NCBI GenBank assembly: GCA_015067765.1
Contig: SVLV01000002.1
Coordinates: 62,001 to 126,000 of the forward strand
Direction of reading: 5' to 3'
DNA: 64,000 nucleotides
DNA from: Oscillospiraceae bacterium
GTDB taxonomy: Bacteria; Bacillota; Clostridia; Oscillospirales; Oscillospiraceae
Both the position numbers and the translations under genes were made by a program. The notes under the pieces were generated by a model that did not search any database, was not told where the DNA came from, and was given only the letters and a program-made list of their open reading frames with translations. The stretch's first letter is position 1; every line of letters begins with the position of its first letter. Positions 43,607-51,521 of this stretch are shown here, one piece after another.

Positions 43607-44985
43607 TGAAAGCTTTTATGAATGAGGAGTTTCTGCTCTCCAATGAGACGGCCAGCCGGCTCTTCCATGAGCATGCAGAGCATTGCCCCATTATCGATTA
43701 CCACAATCATCTGTCCCCGAAGGATATTTTCAACCGTCGCCGCTATGAGAATCTGACTCAGCTGTGGTTGGAGGGTGACCACTATAAGTGGCGCTGCATG
43801 CGTGTGTGCGGTGTGCCAGAGGAGTATGTAACCGGTAATGCGTCCGATTGGGAGAAGTTTGAGCAGTTTGCGACCATCATGCCCCGGCTGATCGGTAGCC
43901 CTGTTTATCACTGGGCGCATTTGGAACTGCAGCGCTACTTCGGTATTCACACGCCTCTGACGGCCGATACCGCCAAGGAAATCTGGGAGAAAACAGCTGA
44001 GCAGCTGAAGGGTGAGGGCTTTGATGCTGTTTCTCTTCTGCAGAAGATGCATGTACAGATCCTCTGTACCACCGACGATCCCGCCGATGATCTGCAGTGG
44101 CATCGTAAGCTGGCAGGGGAGGATGTGGGCTTCCGGACGCTGCCGTCCTTCCGCCCTGACCGTTTCCTGCACATTGATCAGCCGGCATGGTCCACTGCGC
44201 TGCAGCAGTTGAGTGAGCGCTATGGTGCGATCACCGACTGGGCAAGCCTGTTGGAAGCGCTGAAGAAGTCCCTGGATTTCTTCTGCGACAGCGGCTGCCG
44301 TGTGACGGACCACGGTTTCCTGCGTTTCCGCTATGGCACAGGCGATCCTACTGCTGTAATGGAAAAAGCCTTAACAGGTGCTGTGCTGACTGAGGAGGAG
44401 GTGTCTGCCTATCAGGGTGCGCTCCTTCGCTTCCTGGCAGGTGAGTATACTGCTCGCGGCCTGACCATGCAGCTGCATCTGGGACCCATCCGAAACAATT
44501 CTCCGAAACTGTACCAATCCTTTGGCGCGGATGCCGGCGGTGACAGCATTGGTGCTGCCACGGATGCATTCCTGCTGAGTGCCTTTTTGGGCGATCTGGA
44601 GGGTGCAGATCAGCTGCCGAAGACGATCCTGTATAACCTCAATCCGGTGGATAGTGCCATGCTCTCCACCATGGCAGTCAACTTCGCCTCCAACGGTGCC
44701 AAGGTACAGTATGGTGCAGCCTGGTGGCTGTTGGACCATATCCGCGGTATCCGTGAGCAGATGGATCAGCTGCTGGAGACCGGTCTGCTTTCCGGTTCTG
44801 TCGGTATGCTGACGGACTCCCGCGCCTTTACGTCCTTTGTCCGCCATGAATATTTCCGCCGCATCCTTTGCGATAAGCTGGGTGTACTGGTGGAACAGGG
44901 GCAATATCCCTGTGACATGGAGACTTTGGGCAATATGGTGGAGGATATCTGCTGGCGCAATGCAGTGTCCTATTTTGGATTCTAA
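43606..44985 (+). CDS. uxaC: Glucuronate isomerase (uronate isomerase)
   Basis: Interconverts D-glucuronate and D-fructuronate (also galacturonate and tagaturonate). The 459-aa amidohydrolase-fold protein has IIDYHNHLSPKDI (metal-binding His-x-His), LWLEGDHYKWRCMRVCGV, TTDDPADDL, FRPDRFL, MQLHLGPIRNNS (metal His) and GMLTDSRAFTSFVRHEYFRRI (family C-terminal signature). Last gene of the cluster, followed by a strong terminator. It is the firmest anchor for uronate catabolism here. Confidence 0.96.
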   Translation: MKAFMNEEFLLSNETASRLFHEHAEHCPIIDYHNHLSPKDIFNRRRYENLTQLWLEGDHYKWRCMRVCGVPEEYVTGNASDWEKFEQFATIMPRLIGSPVYHWAHLELQRYFGIHTPLTADTAKEIWEKTAEQLKGEGFDAVSLLQKMHVQILCTTDDPADDLQWHRKLAGEDVGFRTLPSFRPDRFLHIDQPAWSTALQQLSERYGAITDWASLLEALKKSLDFFCDSGCRVTDHGFLRFRYGTGDPTAVMEKALTGAVLTEEEVSAYQGALLRFLAGEYTARGLTMQLHLGPIRNNSPKLYQSFGADAGGDSIGAATDAFLLSAFLGDLEGADQLPKTILYNLNPVDSAMLSTMAVNFASNGAKVQYGAAWWLLDHIRGIREQMDQLLETGLLSGSVGMLTDSRAFTSFVRHEYFRRILCDKLGVLVEQGQYPCDMETLGNMVEDICWRNAVSYFGF

Positions 44986-45004
44986 GGCCTTAGTTTGACA
45001 TTGT

Positions 45005-45037
45005 AAAACCCCATTCGACATTGTCGAATGGGGTTTT
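45005..45037. terminator. Terminator of the hexuronate cluster
   Basis: A 15-bp perfect stem AAAACCCCATTCGAC / GTCGAATGGGGTTTT with a 3-nt loop. The stem itself supplies A- and T-runs, so it can act in both directions between uxaC and the convergent exporter gene. Confidence 0.88.
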
Positions 45038-45039
45038 GA

Positions 45040-45954
45040 TCATTTACTCTGTGATTGCAGATGCTCCAGTAATTCCTGTCGCAAGGTAAGAATCTGTTCC
45101 ACATGATAGTTGGTGATGATGTCCCGCTCTGTGACCGAATCCAATGTGCGGGGATCGCAGATCACGGCACCGTGGGAGATCAGGCGCTGTCGGTTTCGGT
45201 CGTTGAGCCGACCGGGGCGATCCATTTGACTGAGCACCTGCAGATGGGTGACCAACTGCCGTGCGTTCTTTCGATAGGCCTGATAATTGGCCAACTGCTG
45301 CTTCTGCCGGCGGGGGCGCATCAGCAGCTTTTGATTGGCGAATATCTTCAGCTGCCGATCAATGGCATCCACCTTGCCGCTGAGTTTCTTGGTTTCAGGA
45401 AGAATGTCATCGCCGTCGAAGGTCTCTTCCATGAAGCGAAGAATCTCTGAGTCCAGACTCTCCATGGTAGAGGCAATTTGATTGCGGTTATCATAGGGGA
45501 AGATGAGGGTATTGATCAGCATACCTACGCCCAGACCAATGGCAGTATCCCAGATGCGGCCCAATGCATAGGAGACAGGCTCCACCCCCGGGGTGGTGCA
45601 GAGCAGAACCACGATAAAGCTGGGGAGAGACGGGGAATAGCGGATGTGAAGAACATTATATAATGTGATCACAAGAATGATGCCAATGCCTGCGGCAGTC
45701 AGGGAAGGGATCGGCATGGCCAAAAGAAGAATTCCGACCAAGCCGCCAAAGAGAACACCGACGATCTGCGTCAGGCAGGAAGTAAGGGAGTCCTTAAAGG
45801 TGGGCTGAACGGCAGCCATAGCACCCAGCATGGCGAAAATCAGCTTAGAGGACGTGGTGCCATAGGAATTCACGATCATCATTGCGATCACAACGGCAAC
45901 CGCAGTTTTCAGAGTGCGTAATCCGATATGGAGTGCAAATTTTTTGTGTTTCAA
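45040..45954 (-). CDS. Aromatic acid exporter (ArAE) family membrane protein
   Basis: A 304-aa protein with about six transmembrane segments in the first 165 residues (KTAVAVVIAMMIVNSYG..., LIFAMLGAMAAVQPTFKDS, QIVGVLFGGLVGILLLAMP) and a soluble helical C-terminus. The VQPTFKDSL segment and layout match Gram-positive ArAE/FUSC-like proteins. The start codon is TTG (MKHKKFALHIGLRTLK) with GAGGAG 8 nt upstream. A -10-like TAGAAT lies near 45989-45994. Substrate unknown; family members are linked to export of aromatic acids. Confidence 0.82.
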   Translation of the reverse strand: MKHKKFALHIGLRTLKTAVAVVIAMMIVNSYGTTSSKLIFAMLGAMAAVQPTFKDSLTSCLTQIVGVLFGGLVGILLLAMPIPSLTAAGIGIILVITLYNVLHIRYSPSLPSFIVVLLCTTPGVEPVSYALGRIWDTAIGLGVGMLINTLIFPYDNRNQIASTMESLDSEILRFMEETFDGDDILPETKKLSGKVDAIDRQLKIFANQKLLMRPRRQKQQLANYQAYRKNARQLVTHLQVLSQMDRPGRLNDRNRQRLISHGAVICDPRTLDSVTERDIITNYHVEQILTLRQELLEHLQSQSK

Positions 45955-46152
45955 AGTGAAATCTCCTCTTTTGCATTTTACAAACCGATTCTATCACAAA
46001 TCCAGCTAAAATTCCATAGTGGTGAAATAGATTGTTCAGATGACATCTGTTCTCTGTGACCGTTGGGAATCCATTCCTGCACATAATACGGCCTGCTTGC
46101 ATAGGATTTCATGAGAAGTGTGCCGCTTCTCAATTTTGCAGGAGGTAGGATC

Positions 46153-47013
46153 ATGGCAACCTTTTATAATAGCGCAACACTTTCCTATAACGGGACGATC
46201 ACCAACTCCAATGTGGTCAGCGGAGAACTGGTGGAAGCACTGGCCGTCACCAAGACTGCGACCCGGGATGAGTATGCGCTGGATGAGAACATCGTATATG
46301 TGATCAGTATGGTCAATACCAGCGGAGCAAGTATTTCGGGGCTGACCATCACAGATGATCTGGGTGCCTACACCTTTGGTGCGGGGACCACCACACTGAC
46401 GCCTATGGATTATGTTCCCGATTCTGTTTTGTATTATGCCGACGGTGTGCTGCAGGCAGCTCCGTCAGTAGTAGCTGGTCCTCCGTTGGAGATCAGCGGG
46501 ATCACTGTCCCGGCCAATGGGAGTGCAGTAGTGGTCTATGAGGCGACACCCAACCAGTATGCACCGCGTGGGCTGGAGGGGACGATCGTCAATACTGCCA
46601 CTGTTGCAGGTGAGGATTTGACCAACCCGGTTACGGCAACCGAGACGGTTGCGTCCGCTACCGGACCGAATTTGACCATTAGTAAGGCGCTGTCTCCGGC
46701 TACGGTAACGGAAAACGGTCAGCTGACCTACACCTTCACCATTCAGAACTATGGTAACGCACCCGCAGACACGGAGGATTCCGTTGCACTGCAGGATACC
46801 TTCAATCCGATTCTGGAGGGGCTGACGGTTACCTTCAACGGAGCGGTTTGGACCGAACCGGGGCAGTACACCTATGCCGACACCACCGGCGTCTTTGCTA
46901 CGGTTCCCGGACAGATTACGGTACCTTCCGCCACCTATGCACAGGATCCTGTGACGGGGGCATGGTCTGTAGTGCCTGGTGTGAGTACCCTGGTGGTTAC
47001 GGGAACGGTGTAA
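46153..47013 (+). CDS. DUF11-type repeat protein without signal peptide
   Basis: A 286-aa acidic, Thr/Val-rich protein beginning MATFYNSATLSYNGTITNSN, with GGAGG 7-8 nt upstream; the ORF-track start 42 bp earlier lacks one. Two beta-sandwich repeats are visible: residues about 30-135 (LAVTKTATRDEYALDENIVY...) and about 165-285 (LTISKALSPATVTENGQLTY...), both resembling the DUF11 conserved repeat of surface proteins. No signal peptide, membrane segment or sortase motif can be seen. Related Clostridia proteins begin with a similar NxATLSYNG segment. Role unknown; spore-surface or assembly protein is one possibility. Confidence 0.7.
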   Translation: MATFYNSATLSYNGTITNSNVVSGELVEALAVTKTATRDEYALDENIVYVISMVNTSGASISGLTITDDLGAYTFGAGTTTLTPMDYVPDSVLYYADGVLQAAPSVVAGPPLEISGITVPANGSAVVVYEATPNQYAPRGLEGTIVNTATVAGEDLTNPVTATETVASATGPNLTISKALSPATVTENGQLTYTFTIQNYGNAPADTEDSVALQDTFNPILEGLTVTFNGAVWTEPGQYTYADTTGVFATVPGQITVPSATYAQDPVTGAWSVVPGVSTLVVTGTV

Positions 47014-47034
47014 TTGCAGGATTTGTGCACGCAT

Positions 47035-47070
47035 AAAAGAGCCGCCGCTGACCTCGTGTCGGCGGCGGCT
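47035..47070. terminator. GC-rich bidirectional terminator
   Basis: AGCCGCCGCTGAC pairs with GTCGGCGGCGGCT (13 bp, CTCGT loop, 47040-47070). The minus-strand 3' side reads CTTTTATGC, fitting the aldo/keto reductase transcript; the plus side has only a weak T-stretch. Confidence 0.8.
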
Positions 47071-47082
47071 GTCTTGTATTCG

Positions 47083-48201
47083 TTAAGAGAGAGCCTCCAT
47101 GCAGCGCTGAAGTTCTTCGCGGATGGAGATATGCTGCGGGCAGACCTGTTCGCACTGTCCGCACCGGATGCAGGCATCTGCCATTTTGTGGCCGTGCCGG
47201 GTTACCAGCCAATCCATCTCACCCCGGGCCGACTCCTTGTTGCGATAGAGCGTCAGCAGGTTCATGGAATTAAATGTGCCGGAAATGCCGATATCCACCG
47301 GGCAGACCTTGGCGCAGTAGTTGCAGGTGGTACAGGGGATCAGGGGGATCTTGCGCATGGCTTCCTGTGCCTGCTGGATGGTATCCCGCTGCTTCTGCGT
47401 GAGGCTGCGGAAGTCCTTCATGTAAGAGATGTTGTCCTCCATTTGCTCTACATTGCTCATACCGGACAGGACGGTAATGACCCCGTCCAGATCGGCAGCA
47501 TAGCGGATGGCCCAACTGGCAAGGGAGGCATCCTTGTCGGCAGCACGGAAGATCTCCTGCACAGATTCCGGGGGATTGGCCAGCATACCGCCCTTGACCG
47601 GCTCCATGATCACAACGGAGCAGCCGTGGGCGCGGGCTACCTCATAGCAGGCACGGGATTGAATGGCCGGATTCTCCCAATCCGCGTAATTGATCTGTAG
47701 CTGCACGAATTCCACTTCGGGATGCTTCCTGAGAATATCCTCCAGTTCCTCGGGAGTGGAATGGAAGGAGAAACCGATATGACGGATCAGACCTTCCGCC
47801 TTTTTCTCCCGGACAAAGCTCCACATATCAAATTTGTCAAAGGCTTTGGTGCGCTCGCCGCCCAGATTGTGCAGCAGATAGAAGTCGAAATAACCGGCAC
47901 CGGTCCGCTGCAGGGATTCCTCAAACTGCGCCACAGCATCCTCGCGGGTTTTGCAGTTGGCCCAGGCAGCATTCTTGGTAGCCAGTTGATAGGAGGCTCT
48001 GGGATAACGATCCACCAGTGCCTCGCGGGTGGCCTGCTCACTGCCGTCATAGACCCAAGCCGTATCAAAATAAGTGAAACCGGCAGCCAGGAAACGATCG
48101 ACCATCTCCTTGACCTGTTCCACATCGATCACATTGTCCTTCTTGGGCAGTCGCATCAACCCAAAGCCGAGTTTCTTGATCTCTTCCCCTAAGTATGCCA
48201 T
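47083..48201 (-). CDS. Aldo/keto reductase with C-terminal 4Fe-4S ferredoxin domain
   Basis: A 372-aa oxidoreductase. Residues 1 to about 270 are an AKR barrel: KLGFGLMRLPK, YFDTAWVYDGSEQATREAL (catalytic Asp/Tyr), LATKNAAW (Lys), FYLLHNLGG (His). The C-terminus has two clusters of the ferredoxin type, CTTCNYCAKVCP and CIRCGQCEQVCP, so it likely exchanges electrons with a low-potential carrier. Common in anaerobic Clostridia; substrate unknown. It starts 19 bp after galK and is the last gene of the permease-galK-AKR unit. Confidence 0.92.
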   Translation of the reverse strand: MAYLGEEIKKLGFGLMRLPKKDNVIDVEQVKEMVDRFLAAGFTYFDTAWVYDGSEQATREALVDRYPRASYQLATKNAAWANCKTREDAVAQFEESLQRTGAGYFDFYLLHNLGGERTKAFDKFDMWSFVREKKAEGLIRHIGFSFHSTPEELEDILRKHPEVEFVQLQINYADWENPAIQSRACYEVARAHGCSVVIMEPVKGGMLANPPESVQEIFRAADKDASLASWAIRYAADLDGVITVLSGMSNVEQMEDNISYMKDFRSLTQKQRDTIQQAQEAMRKIPLIPCTTCNYCAKVCPVDIGISGTFNSMNLLTLYRNKESARGEMDWLVTRHGHKMADACIRCGQCEQVCPQHISIREELQRCMEALS

Positions 48202-48219
48202 AGAATACCTCCAATCAAT

Positions 48220-49362
48220 TTATGAGATTTGCATGCCGCCCTGAGGACGGATGGAGAGGACATGGCAGCAGCCTTGTCCTAAAAGTGCTTCCATGGTGGA
48301 ACGGAAATCTTCCAGCTGATCCTGCGGAACAAAGGCCTGGATCGTACCGGCAAATCCGCCGCCGTGTACACGGACCGCACCCCGGCCGGCAAGCTGCTTG
48401 CGCGCCACTGTGAGTGCCAGCGCCAACTCTTGGTGGGCAGCGGCGCCGCAGGGTGTGATGTTTTGCAGAAGCTGCCAGGAGGATTGGCCGGATTCATTGG
48501 TCAGATGCAGGAACGCATGAAAATCGTTTTTCTTCAGGGCAAGGGCCTGCAGACGGACGCGACGATTTTCATCAAAGAAGTGGATGCACCGCAGCACCGC
48601 ACGATCTCCGTATTCCTTCCGCAGCTGCGGAAGATGGCGATAGAAGAGTTCCTCCTCCACTTCACGCAGAACCGATTTACCAAAATACCCGGCAACAGCG
48701 GACATTTCCCGGGGAATGGCAGCATACTCATCCGTCAGATCTGCATGATCGGCGCCACTGTCGATGATGCAGAGGCAGTAGCCGGAGGATGCAAAATCAA
48801 AGGGAATCGATTCCACATAGGGCTGATCGGGATGATAGAAATCAAGGAACACCATGCCGCCCACGGAGGAGGCCATCTGATCCATCAAACCACAGGGTTT
48901 TCCGAAATAATGATTCTCTGCCCACTGGCCCATCTGTGCGATTTCTACAGGGGTGCAGCGGGAATCAAAGAACAGCTCATTCATGATGGTGCCCAGCAAT
49001 ACTTCAAACGCGGCGGAGGAACTGAGTCCGGAGCCGGGAAGGACACTGGATTGCACCCGCGCATCAAAGCCTTGCAGGACAGCGCCCCGTTGCGTGAATG
49101 CCTTTGCCATTCCACGCACCAGTGCAGCAGAGGTGTTTCTTTCATTCTCCTGCATGTCAAGAGAGGATAATGATACAGAGAAGGGGGCATAGCCCTGTGA
49201 GTAGATGCGGATCTCATTGGAATCATTGCAGGATACCTGTGCCGTGATTTCCAAATCCACGGCAGCAGCCAACACGCAGCCGCGCTGATGATCGGTATGG
49301 TTACCGGAAAGCTCTGTGCGGCCCGGTGCAGAGAAGAGCAAGGTGTTTTCCTTTACATTCAT
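48220..49362 (-). CDS. galK: Galactokinase (GHMP family)
   Basis: Phosphorylates galactose at C1. The 380 aa include a divergent N-terminal sugar motif GRTELSGNHTDHQRG (enteric form GRVNLIGEHTDYN), the GHMP ATP loop SSVLPGSGLSSSAAFEV, the catalytic-Asp region GKPCGLMDQMASSVGG and the C-terminal VHGGGFAGTIQAFV. The Ile-Gly-Glu to Ser-Gly-Asn change near the substrate site is notable. No galT, galE or galM is adjacent; it lies between an ion-transporter-family permease and an aldo/keto reductase. Another GHMP sugar kinase activity cannot be excluded. Confidence 0.87.
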   Translation of the reverse strand: MNVKENTLLFSAPGRTELSGNHTDHQRGCVLAAAVDLEITAQVSCNDSNEIRIYSQGYAPFSVSLSSLDMQENERNTSAALVRGMAKAFTQRGAVLQGFDARVQSSVLPGSGLSSSAAFEVLLGTIMNELFFDSRCTPVEIAQMGQWAENHYFGKPCGLMDQMASSVGGMVFLDFYHPDQPYVESIPFDFASSGYCLCIIDSGADHADLTDEYAAIPREMSAVAGYFGKSVLREVEEELFYRHLPQLRKEYGDRAVLRCIHFFDENRRVRLQALALKKNDFHAFLHLTNESGQSSWQLLQNITPCGAAAHQELALALTVARKQLAGRGAVRVHGGGFAGTIQAFVPQDQLEDFRSTMEALLGQGCCHVLSIRPQGGMQIS

Positions 49363-49413
49363 AAATGAAGCCTCACATAGAAAGAATCGAAATAATGGGG
49401 TCCTGAACTCAGA

Positions 49414-50544
49414 TCAGGAGGAAATAAAAAAACCAAACAGAAGCAGAATCATTAGTACTGCGATGTTTACAACGGTAAAGAGGAACAGATACCGACCGCG
49501 CTGCTGGGGATAGAGCCGTCCAATTTGCTTATAGGAGATCAAACTGGCCATGGATGCAATCAGCGTGCCAAGGCCGCCCAGATTGGTGCCGATGATGAGG
49601 GCTTCCCAATTTTCAGTGAAGCCGGAAAGGAGAAGTGCTGCCGGGACATTGCTGATCACCTGGCTGGCCAGTATGGCAACTAACTGCTCATGACCCTCCA
49701 GAACACTGGAAAGGAGGGAGCGGAAGGCCTCGATCCGGCCCATGTTTCCGATAAAGACGAAGAAACCGATAAAGGTGCCCAAAAGGGCATAGTCAACACG
49801 AAGGAGAATACTGCGGTCCAAAAGGAGGATCACCAAAGCGACCGCAAGAGCCAGGGGAAGGGGAGGGAGCACCTTGGCAACGCTGAGAAGGCAAAGAAGG
49901 AAGAGCAGTGCATACAACATCAACTGCCGCTTTTCAGAAGAACTCATGGAGGAGTCGGATACCGGACTATAGGTGATCTTTCCGTTTTTAAACAGGAACA
50001 CAGCAGCAAAAAGAACTGCCGCAGAAACGATGGTATAGGGCAGTGTCAACCGAAGAAAATCCGGAAGGGACATGCCGCACTGCGCATAGAGATAGAGATT
50101 TTGGGGATTGCCCATGGGCGTAAGCATACTGCCGAGGTTTGCTGCAACGGTCTGTAGAACCACAACAGGAACAGCCAGAGATTCCTGCCCAGCCAGTCTG
50201 AGAACGATCAAACCGAAGGGAACGAAAGTGATCAGGCCTACATCATTTGTGATCAGCATACTGAACACAAAGGGAAGGAAGATCAGCGTCCACAACAGTG
50301 CCCGTTTTCCACGGATATTCCGCAGCAACCCGTTGCCGATGCGGCTGAATACGCCCAGCTTTTGCAGGCCTGCCATGACGGCCATCAGACTGAAGAGCAG
50401 CAGAAGGGTATCCCAGTCGATATAATCCCAGTAAGCCTGGTCCGGAGGAACGATCAGGGAGGAGACGGCAGCCAATAGTACCGCAACCGTAAGAACAATT
50501 TCCGATTTTAAAAATTTCAAAAAGCTCGAAATACTGTGTGCCAT
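49414..50544 (-). CDS. ArsB/NhaD/SLC13-type ion or dicarboxylate permease
   Basis: A 376-aa membrane protein with about 10-11 helices. The start MAHSISSFLKFLKSEIVLT is chosen because GAGG lies 6 nt upstream; the ORF-track start is 153 bp earlier. Ion-transporter-superfamily signatures: TNDVGLITFVPFGLIVLR and GSMLTPMGNPQNLYLYAQ in the first repeat, SNVPAALLLSGF and IIGTNLGGLGTLIASMASLI in the second. Substrate (carboxylate, sulfate or a cation/anion) cannot be told. Probably cotranscribed with galK, 51 bp downstream. Confidence 0.85.
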   Translation of the reverse strand: MAHSISSFLKFLKSEIVLTVAVLLAAVSSLIVPPDQAYWDYIDWDTLLLLFSLMAVMAGLQKLGVFSRIGNGLLRNIRGKRALLWTLIFLPFVFSMLITNDVGLITFVPFGLIVLRLAGQESLAVPVVVLQTVAANLGSMLTPMGNPQNLYLYAQCGMSLPDFLRLTLPYTIVSAAVLFAAVFLFKNGKITYSPVSDSSMSSSEKRQLMLYALLFLLCLLSVAKVLPPLPLALAVALVILLLDRSILLRVDYALLGTFIGFFVFIGNMGRIEAFRSLLSSVLEGHEQLVAILASQVISNVPAALLLSGFTENWEALIIGTNLGGLGTLIASMASLISYKQIGRLYPQQRGRYLFLFTVVNIAVLMILLLFGFFISS

Positions 50545-50599
50545 CATATGCCTCACCAATTGTGCAAAATGTATGCAAGAAAGAATCTTATACACAATT

Positions 50600-50628
50600 A
50601 TTATAGCGGCCGGGAAGAATAATAGCAA
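50600..50628 (-). promoter_or_regulatory. Promoter of the permease-galK-AKR unit
   Basis: Minus-strand -35 TTGCTA (50623-50628), 17-nt spacer, -10 TATAAT (50600-50605), about 56 bp before the permease start. Confidence 0.65.
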
Positions 50629-50683
50629 CCGTTTCCGTATAAAGCAGATGACTTTTGCATATGCTATTGCAGGTGATGAAAGT

Positions 50684-51160
50684 ATGAAAAAACGCACTTG
50701 GAAACTCTATGCCGTCTGGATTCTTCTGACGGAGGCTGTGGGATTCCTCTCCGGTTGGTTGACGCGGGAGGGAACGGAGATCTACAATGCAACGGTCGTG
50801 CAGCCGCCGCTGTCCCCGCCCAGCGAAGTGTTTCCCATTGTTTGGGGAATTTTGTATGCACTGATGGGGATCGGCGCGGCACGAATCTATTCGGAGACGC
50901 CTTCACGGGCGCGCATGCAGGGGCTGCGGCTTTTCTTTCTGCAGCTGGCATTCAACTTTGTATGGAGTCTGATTTTCTTCAATCTGCAGGCATTTTCCTT
51001 TGCCTTCTTTTGGCTGCTCGCCCTGTGGGGCCTGATCATTTGGATGATTCTGACATTCCGGAAAGTGGATCCGCCGGCGGCATGGATGCAGCTTCCGTAT
51101 CTTCTGTGGGTCACCTTTGCCGCCTATCTGAATTTGGGCGTCTGGATGCTGAATCGATGA
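50684..51160 (+). CDS. TspO/MBR-family tryptophan-rich sensory protein
   Basis: A 158-aa protein with five transmembrane helices. Start MKKRTWKLYAVWILLTEAVG (AGGTGA upstream) rather than the track start 111 bp earlier. Family markers: YNATVVQPPLSPPSEVFPIVWGILYALMGIG (Pro-rich loop and helix 2) and FFLQLAFNFVWSLIFF (helix 3). TspO proteins bind tetrapyrroles, cholesterol or other hydrophobic ligands and are implicated in stress responses. Monocistronic, ending in a terminator. Confidence 0.9.
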   Translation: MKKRTWKLYAVWILLTEAVGFLSGWLTREGTEIYNATVVQPPLSPPSEVFPIVWGILYALMGIGAARIYSETPSRARMQGLRLFFLQLAFNFVWSLIFFNLQAFSFAFFWLLALWGLIIWMILTFRKVDPPAAWMQLPYLLWVTFAAYLNLGVWMLNR

Positions 51161-51172
51161 AGCGACAAACAG

Positions 51173-51208
51173 AAAATCCCCCATGACCAATCGGCCATGG
51201 GGGATTTT
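51173..51208. terminator. Terminator between tspO-like gene and DUF3343 gene
   Basis: AAAATCCCCCATG pairs with CATGGGGGATTTT (13 bp, 10-nt loop). The symmetrical A/T ends suit both convergent transcripts. Confidence 0.85.
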
Positions 51209-51248
51209 GTTTGAAGGGATATGCTCGGAAGATGCAGAAGAATCGAAA

Positions 51249-51521
51249 TCAGCAGTACTTATCCCGGTGGGACTTGATCTGTCCTGTCAGAGGGACGATG
51301 TCGTAATACATCGGCTTGTGCAGGGCAATACATTCTCTTGTTGCTTCGATATGCTCCGGCTCGATCAGCAGCGACATACCGCAGCTAAGCTTGCCCTGAA
51401 TGGCTCTGGGGGCCGGTGCAATCCGGTTTTTGATCCCATTTTTGGAGAGCAGATCATGGAGGGCGAGACCATGTTCATAGGTCTCAAAGAGAATGTAGTA
51501 CCGGATGTCAGAATCAGCCAT
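51249..51521 (-). CDS. DUF3343 family protein
   Basis: A 90-aa protein starting MADSDIRYYILFETYEHGLA; the ORF-track start is 48 bp too early. Members of this small family usually lie beside YedF, SelD-like or 2-hydroxyacyl-CoA dehydratase-family genes and have one conserved Cys followed by Gly, here GKLSCGMSLLIEP. They are proposed to carry sulfur or selenium, which is inference. The start overlaps the stop of the frameshifted dehydratase-family gene by 8 bp. A second copy lies at 54862-55098. Confidence 0.8.
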   Translation of the reverse strand: MADSDIRYYILFETYEHGLALHDLLSKNGIKNRIAPAPRAIQGKLSCGMSLLIEPEHIEATRECIALHKPMYYDIVPLTGQIKSHRDKYC

